Assembly (NCBI RefSeq): GCF_029222905.1
Contig: NZ_JARHUE010000008.1
Span: 1-64,000, forward strand
Length of the DNA: 64,000 nucleotides
Direction of reading: 5' to 3'
DNA from: Neptuniibacter sp. CAU 1671
GTDB lineage: Bacteria > Pseudomonadota > Gammaproteobacteria > Pseudomonadales > Balneatricaceae
Every line of letters starts with the position of its first letter. Position 1 is the stretch's first letter. A program made the translations under genes and the position numbers. The notes under the pieces were generated by a model. That model was not told the origin of the DNA and made no database searches. It worked only from the letters and a program-made list of their open reading frames with translations. This document shows, piece by piece, positions 60,104 through 64,000 of the stretch.

Positions 60104-62062
60104 TCATCTGTTTTGCCGGGACTGGTTAAGGGCGACCTGAGCCAGCTGCCGTTCAGTCATTAATTTTGCTACACGACCGTCTAAACGGTCATAAATCACG
60201 CGGTAAGCCAATACATTCTGCACGTATTTACGTGTTTCTGAGAACGGGATGGTTTCGATCCAGACATCCAGCGGCAGGTGACCGCGCTCAGACAGCCAAC
60301 GTGATACCCGATGCGGCCCGGCGTTGTACGCCGCAGCAGCATAGGCCGGGTTCTGGTCAAATTTTTTCATCATATCGCTGAGATATGCCGAACCAAGCGC
60401 GACATTGGTAATGGGGTCATTCAGCTGACTGGAACGACTGTAGGTTACCTGATGTTTTTTTGCGGTCAGTTTGGCTGTGGCAGGCATCAATTGCATTAAA
60501 CCGCGGGCACCGGCATGAGACTGCGCTGAACTCAGAAACGCGCTCTCCTGACGGGCTATAGCCATTGGGAAACTCAGATCGAGACCCTGTTTTTGCGCCT
60601 GAGTCTTGAACAGGTTGGCGTAGGGCTGTGGGAAACGATGCGAAATGTTGTCCCAATCTTCGGTCTGTGCGGCGATGATGATTGCTTGCAGGTGCCAGCC
60701 CCAACTGTGTGCCAGTTCTGCGGCGAGTTGCTGTTGCTCAACGGAAAGTGATTTTTTGGCGTTGTACCACTCGCGGTTGGCTTCAAGCAGGCGGCCAAGA
60801 CTATAAAGCTCACGTGCCCGTTTAAGCGCAGGTATATCTGCAACGGCGGTCAGCGCTTCTGCCGCGAAAGGTTTGTGTTCTTTATTGAGTTGAAAAGCAC
60901 TGCCGGTTAACTCTGCAGCGAGAAAGCCGTAAAAACTACGATCTTCAGACAGTGCTTTGAGTTCTGTTTGTACGTCGCTTTGCGGCTCGATATGTTGCTT
61001 GGCGATCAGTGCCCAGTATTTCCAGGTCGTTTCTGTTTTCTTTTCTGCGGGCAGGTGTGCGATACCGTTTGCAACGGCTTTCCAGTCTTCAGCCTGCAAC
61101 GCGTTACGAATACGGCTCTCTGTTAGCAGTGGCAGTGAGTAGTCAGGGTCCAGTTCTTGGCTGAAACGAATGGCGTCAGGGTGGTAACGCCAGTTGAGCC
61201 GCAGGCCAATATATTCGTTGATATTGGTTTGCTCGGAACGGTTGAGCGCCTGATCACGCAGTGCAAGCCAGCGCTCAGTGGCGGTAATCGGATGCTGTTT
61301 GAACCAGCGTTTTACAATCAGTTCCAGTGCCGTGGCACGATGCGCTTTATCGATCTGCTGCAGCGAGCTTAAGCTCAGGCTTTCCGGATTATTATACAAA
61401 CTCCAGAAAGTCTCATGCTGTTGCTTGAGTCGGTTATCCTTCACAAAACGAGAGGCGTACTTGGCGAGACTGGTCTCATCATCGGCCAGTGCATTCCAGA
61501 AACGGGTATTGGCTTCAGCAGAAGTAGGGTGGCCCTGTTTAATCCAGGCATCAAACAGCGGGTCACAGCTTTTCGGCTGTGAATAGCCGGCCTGCCAGAG
61601 TTCTGGAGCCTCAGCCAGCGCTTTGGCGCTGTTGCCTGTGTGCATCTCAGCGACCAGTTTGTGGCACAGATAATGGGTATCAGGCAGCGGTTGGATGGCG
61701 TACTGTGTCAGGTAAGTATGCCATTGCTGTGTTGAAGCCAGGTGGTTCAGCCACTTTTTGTGAAGCTGTGTCGAGAGCGGCGAATCTTCAGCACGTTGAA
61801 TGAATTCAACGACCTGGCCCTGAGACAGCTCACTGAGCGCACGGGTCATGGCATGGTAATCTAGATAGATTGCCAGAGGGTAATCCCGCAGCCTGGATCT
61901 CAACGCGTTGAAATCCTCAGTCTGATTTTTTTCCAGCGCAGTCATGGCTTGCTGAAATTGCTGACGCTGTGTTGTCAGCTGGGAGTTGTCTTTCGCTGCA
62001 TCGACGGACAAGCTGAAACATGCAGCAACGGAAAGTAAAACAGTGGTAACGGTACGCTTCAT
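60104..62062 (-). CDS. slt: Soluble lytic transglycosylase Slt70-like
   Basis: A 652-residue periplasmic enzyme that cleaves peptidoglycan between MurNAc and GlcNAc, leaving 1,6-anhydro ends. The signal peptide covers about residues 1-23 (to DAA). A long alpha-superhelical U-domain (about 30-470) is followed by the SLT catalytic domain: ARQESAFLSSAQSHAGARGL with the catalytic Glu near 507, LMQLMPATAKLTA after it, and a YNAGPHRVSRWL stretch near 580. The length matches Slt70. It is head-to-head with the Uup-type gene and 14 bases from tatD. Confidence 0.94.
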   Translation of the reverse strand: MKRTVTTVLLSVAACFSLSVDAAKDNSQLTTQRQQFQQAMTALEKNQTEDFNALRSRLRDYPLAIYLDYHAMTRALSELSQGQVVEFIQRAEDSPLSTQLHKKWLNHLASTQQWHTYLTQYAIQPLPDTHYLCHKLVAEMHTGNSAKALAEAPELWQAGYSQPKSCDPLFDAWIKQGHPTSAEANTRFWNALADDETSLAKYASRFVKDNRLKQQHETFWSLYNNPESLSLSSLQQIDKAHRATALELIVKRWFKQHPITATERWLALRDQALNRSEQTNINEYIGLRLNWRYHPDAIRFSQELDPDYSLPLLTESRIRNALQAEDWKAVANGIAHLPAEKKTETTWKYWALIAKQHIEPQSDVQTELKALSEDRSFYGFLAAELTGSAFQLNKEHKPFAAEALTAVADIPALKRARELYSLGRLLEANREWYNAKKSLSVEQQQLAAELAHSWGWHLQAIIIAAQTEDWDNISHRFPQPYANLFKTQAQKQGLDLSFPMAIARQESAFLSSAQSHAGARGLMQLMPATAKLTAKKHQVTYSRSSQLNDPITNVALGSAYLSDMMKKFDQNPAYAAAAYNAGPHRVSRWLSERGHLPLDVWIETIPFSETRKYVQNVLAYRVIYDRLDGRVAKLMTERQLAQVALNQSRQNR

Positions 62063-62230
62063 CCTTTGGGCCTGTATCCGTTTTTATTTTAATTCAGGTA
62101 CTACTCTTCCTTTCTTATACGGCAGAAAACGCTCCAGCTGAATGTTATTTCAGCAATATGCAGTAATTTCATGCACAGGTATAAATTTCCAGTAGAATAG
62201 CGCCTTTCCAGCCAGTTTTCATGATTATTT

Positions 62231-64000
62231 ATGCCCTTAATTCGACTTGACAATGTATGTATAGCCTTTGGCGATAAGCCTTTGCTGCAGGATGTTAATT
62301 TCCAGATAGAGCCCGGTGAACGGGTTGCGCTGGTTGGACTCAACGGTGCAGGCAAATCCACCATGCTCAGACTGATTTCCGGGCAGCACGCGACGGACAG
62401 TGGCGAGTTCTGGGTAGCGCCGACCTGCCATATCGCTGAATTGCCGCAAAGCATGCCTGCCGCCGATGAGCGCAAAGTGGTGGATGTGGTGACAGGGGGG
62501 CTGGCGTCAATTCAGGCCCTACGTGCTGAATATGATCAGCTGGCGATGTCTGAAGAGCCGGATCTGAAGGCTTTGGAGCGTTTGCAGCACGAAATTGAAG
62601 CGGTGGACGGCTGGCATCTGGAACAGCGGGTTCAACGCATCATCGAACAGCTCAATCTGCCGGCGGACCGTTTGATGTCTGAGTTATCCGGCGGCTGGAG
62701 GCGCCGTGTGGCGCTGGGGGCGGCGCTGGTACAAAACCCGCAGTTGCTCTTGCTGGATGAGCCGACGAACCATCTGGATATTGAAACTATCGAGTGGCTG
62801 GAGCAGCAACTGCTGGAGTTTAAAGGAGGATTGCTGATCATCTCCCACGACCGTGCGCTGGTCGACCGGTTGGCGACGCGCATTATTGAGCTGGACCGTG
62901 GGGTGCTTACCTCCTTTCCCGGTGCGTATCACACTTACCTTGAGCGCAAAGCGAAAATGCTGGAAGACGAAGCCCGGCACAATGCTGAGTTCGACAAGAA
63001 GCTGGCTCAGGAGGAGCGCTGGATCAGACAGGGCATCAAGGCTCGCCGCACCCGTAATGAAGGTCGTGTCCGTGCGCTGAAACAGCTTCGTAACGAGCGT
63101 TCGGAACGGCTGGACCGGCAGGGTAAGGCTCGGTTCAATCTGGAAGAAGCGACGCGCAGTGGCAAGCTGGTTGCCGAGCTTCAGGGCGTTGGTCTCAGTT
63201 TTGAGGGTAAAACACTCTTTAAAGATCTGGACTTTTTGTTGCAGCGTGGTGATCGGGTAGGGTTGATTGGTCCAAATGGAGCGGGCAAAAGTTCGTTGCT
63301 GAATGTGCTGCTGGGCAAACAGGCTCCGGATACGGGCACGGTCAGGCTGGGGAGTAATCTTAAAGTTGCCTATTTTGACCAGCTAAGGGCACAGCTTGAT
63401 CCTGAGAAATCAGTGATGGATAACATCGCAGAGGGGCGTGAATCCATTACGCTCAATGGCCGAAGCCGTCATTTGATCAGTTACCTGAGCGATTTTATGT
63501 TTGCGCCGGAACGTGCTCGTACCCCGGTCAAAGCCTTATCGGGGGGCGAGACGAACCGTGTATTGCTGGCAAAACTCTTCAGTCAGCCTGCAAACCTGCT
63601 GGTGCTGGATGAACCTACTAACGACCTGGATGTGGAAACACTGGAGTTGCTGGAAGAGATCATTATGGATTTTGACGGCACCTTGCTGCTGGTCAGTCAT
63701 GATCGAACCTTCCTTGATAACGTGGTGACCAGCACGCTGGCGTTTGATGCGCCGGGGCAGGTCAAGGAGTATGTCGGTGGTTATCAGGATTGGCTGAGAC
63801 AGCGTCCGACAAAAGCTGCACCACAGCCAGCAGCTAAAAAGCCTGAGGCAAAACCTGAAGAAAAGGTGCGTACGGTACTGAAAAAACTCAGTTATAAACT
63901 GCAGCGTGAGTTAGATTCGTTGCCCGATCTGCTAGAAGCTGCAGAAGCTGCGCTTGACGCGCTGCAAATCGAAACCAGTGACGCTGCTTTTTATCAGCAG
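62231..64000 (+). CDS. uup: ABC-F ATPase, Uup-like (3' end beyond window)
   Basis: The first 590 codons are present; the reading frame is open to the last base. Two ATPase domains: Walker A GLNGAGKST near 36-44 and GPNGAGKSS near 350-358, signatures LSGGWRRRVALG near 155 and LSGGETNRVLLA near 437, and Walker B LLLLDEPTNHLD and LLVLDEPTNDLD. A charged linker (EERWIRQGIKARRTRNEGRV) lies between them, and a C-terminal coiled-coil starts in the last 60 codons (KKLSYKLQRELDSLPDLLEA). These match Uup, linked to ribosome function and to suppression of transposon excision. No membrane segment. The ATG at 62231 lacks a strong ribosome-binding site. Confidence 0.93.
   Translation, partial: MPLIRLDNVCIAFGDKPLLQDVNFQIEPGERVALVGLNGAGKSTMLRLISGQHATDSGEFWVAPTCHIAELPQSMPAADERKVVDVVTGGLASIQALRAEYDQLAMSEEPDLKALERLQHEIEAVDGWHLEQRVQRIIEQLNLPADRLMSELSGGWRRRVALGAALVQNPQLLLLDEPTNHLDIETIEWLEQQLLEFKGGLLIISHDRALVDRLATRIIELDRGVLTSFPGAYHTYLERKAKMLEDEARHNAEFDKKLAQEERWIRQGIKARRTRNEGRVRALKQLRNERSERLDRQGKARFNLEEATRSGKLVAELQGVGLSFEGKTLFKDLDFLLQRGDRVGLIGPNGAGKSSLLNVLLGKQAPDTGTVRLGSNLKVAYFDQLRAQLDPEKSVMDNIAEGRESITLNGRSRHLISYLSDFMFAPERARTPVKALSGGETNRVLLAKLFSQPANLLVLDEPTNDLDVETLELLEEIIMDFDGTLLLVSHDRTFLDNVVTSTLAFDAPGQVKEYVGGYQDWLRQRPTKAAPQPAAKKPEAKPEEKVRTVLKKLSYKLQRELDSLPDLLEAAEAALDALQIETSDAAFYQQ

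Noticed and set aside
1-64000. CRISPR array, prophage, integron or tRNA genes
   Set aside because: No regularly spaced repeats, phage structural genes, integrase or cloverleaf-forming sequence were recognised; only the IS end at the left edge is mobile DNA. A tRNAscan or covariance search was not possible here.

Overview
The window reads as ordinary chromosome of a marine, facultatively microaerobic gammaproteobacterium, most likely in the Oceanospirillales (Amphritea/Neptunomonas/Marinobacterium-like). The evidence is a complete cbb3 oxidase and assembly locus running into hemN and an Anr/Fnr regulator, polyhydroxyalkanoate (PHA) genes with a phasin, malate:quinone oxidoreductase, RdgC, RlmM, ProQ, TusA, and a near-50% GC codon style that hardly changes between genes. 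The genus is inference. No tRNA, rRNA, CRISPR array or prophage is visible.

Left part (1-31.6 kb): the window opens on the last codons and right end of an IS3-family element, followed by a small accessory stretch (membrane protein, GFA-like protein, RDD protein). Then come leuA with an attenuator-like leader and a divergent Lrp-type regulator, a broken FAD-oxidase fragment, a lone family-2 glycosyltransferase, a eukaryotic-type HisA, a LysR/MFS/GST module, a phasin, and a cluster of very small proteins near 14.4-15.5 kb. After these lie the Pat-type acetyltransferase, a possible persulfide-sensing ArsR regulator, a UspE-like protein, exonuclease III, glutathione reductase, a diguanylate cyclase, SulP, CDF and BASS transporters, QueE and RdgC.

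Central respiratory locus (31.6-43.8 kb): all genes are on the minus strand in the order ccoN-O-Q-P, ccoG-H-I-S, a SafE/DsbD-like membrane protein, hemN, fnr, apt and a periplasmic thioredoxin-like protein. Structural subunits, copper and heme supply, and the oxygen sensor likely to control them lie side by side. Two strong intrinsic terminators, after ccoP and after ccoG, suggest the run is divided into at least three transcription units.

Right part (44-64 kb): hydrolase-rlmM, an ABM-domain protein, tusA-proQ, a PAS-GGDEF-EAL protein, a DUF3080 lipoprotein and MATE pump, a GabD-like aldehyde dehydrogenase, a cold shock protein, mqo, a SUKH protein, the class I PHA synthase phaC, a glutaredoxin-like protein, tatD, slt, and an Uup-type ABC-F ATPase cut by the window end.

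No clearly new multi-gene system was found. The most interesting signals are the leuA leader with mutually exclusive pairings, a TGCANTGCA-type dyad shared by the phasin and phaC promoters and also found at two unexpected promoters, the eukaryotic-type HisA, and a pair of related small proteins flanking a tiny double-CxxC protein.
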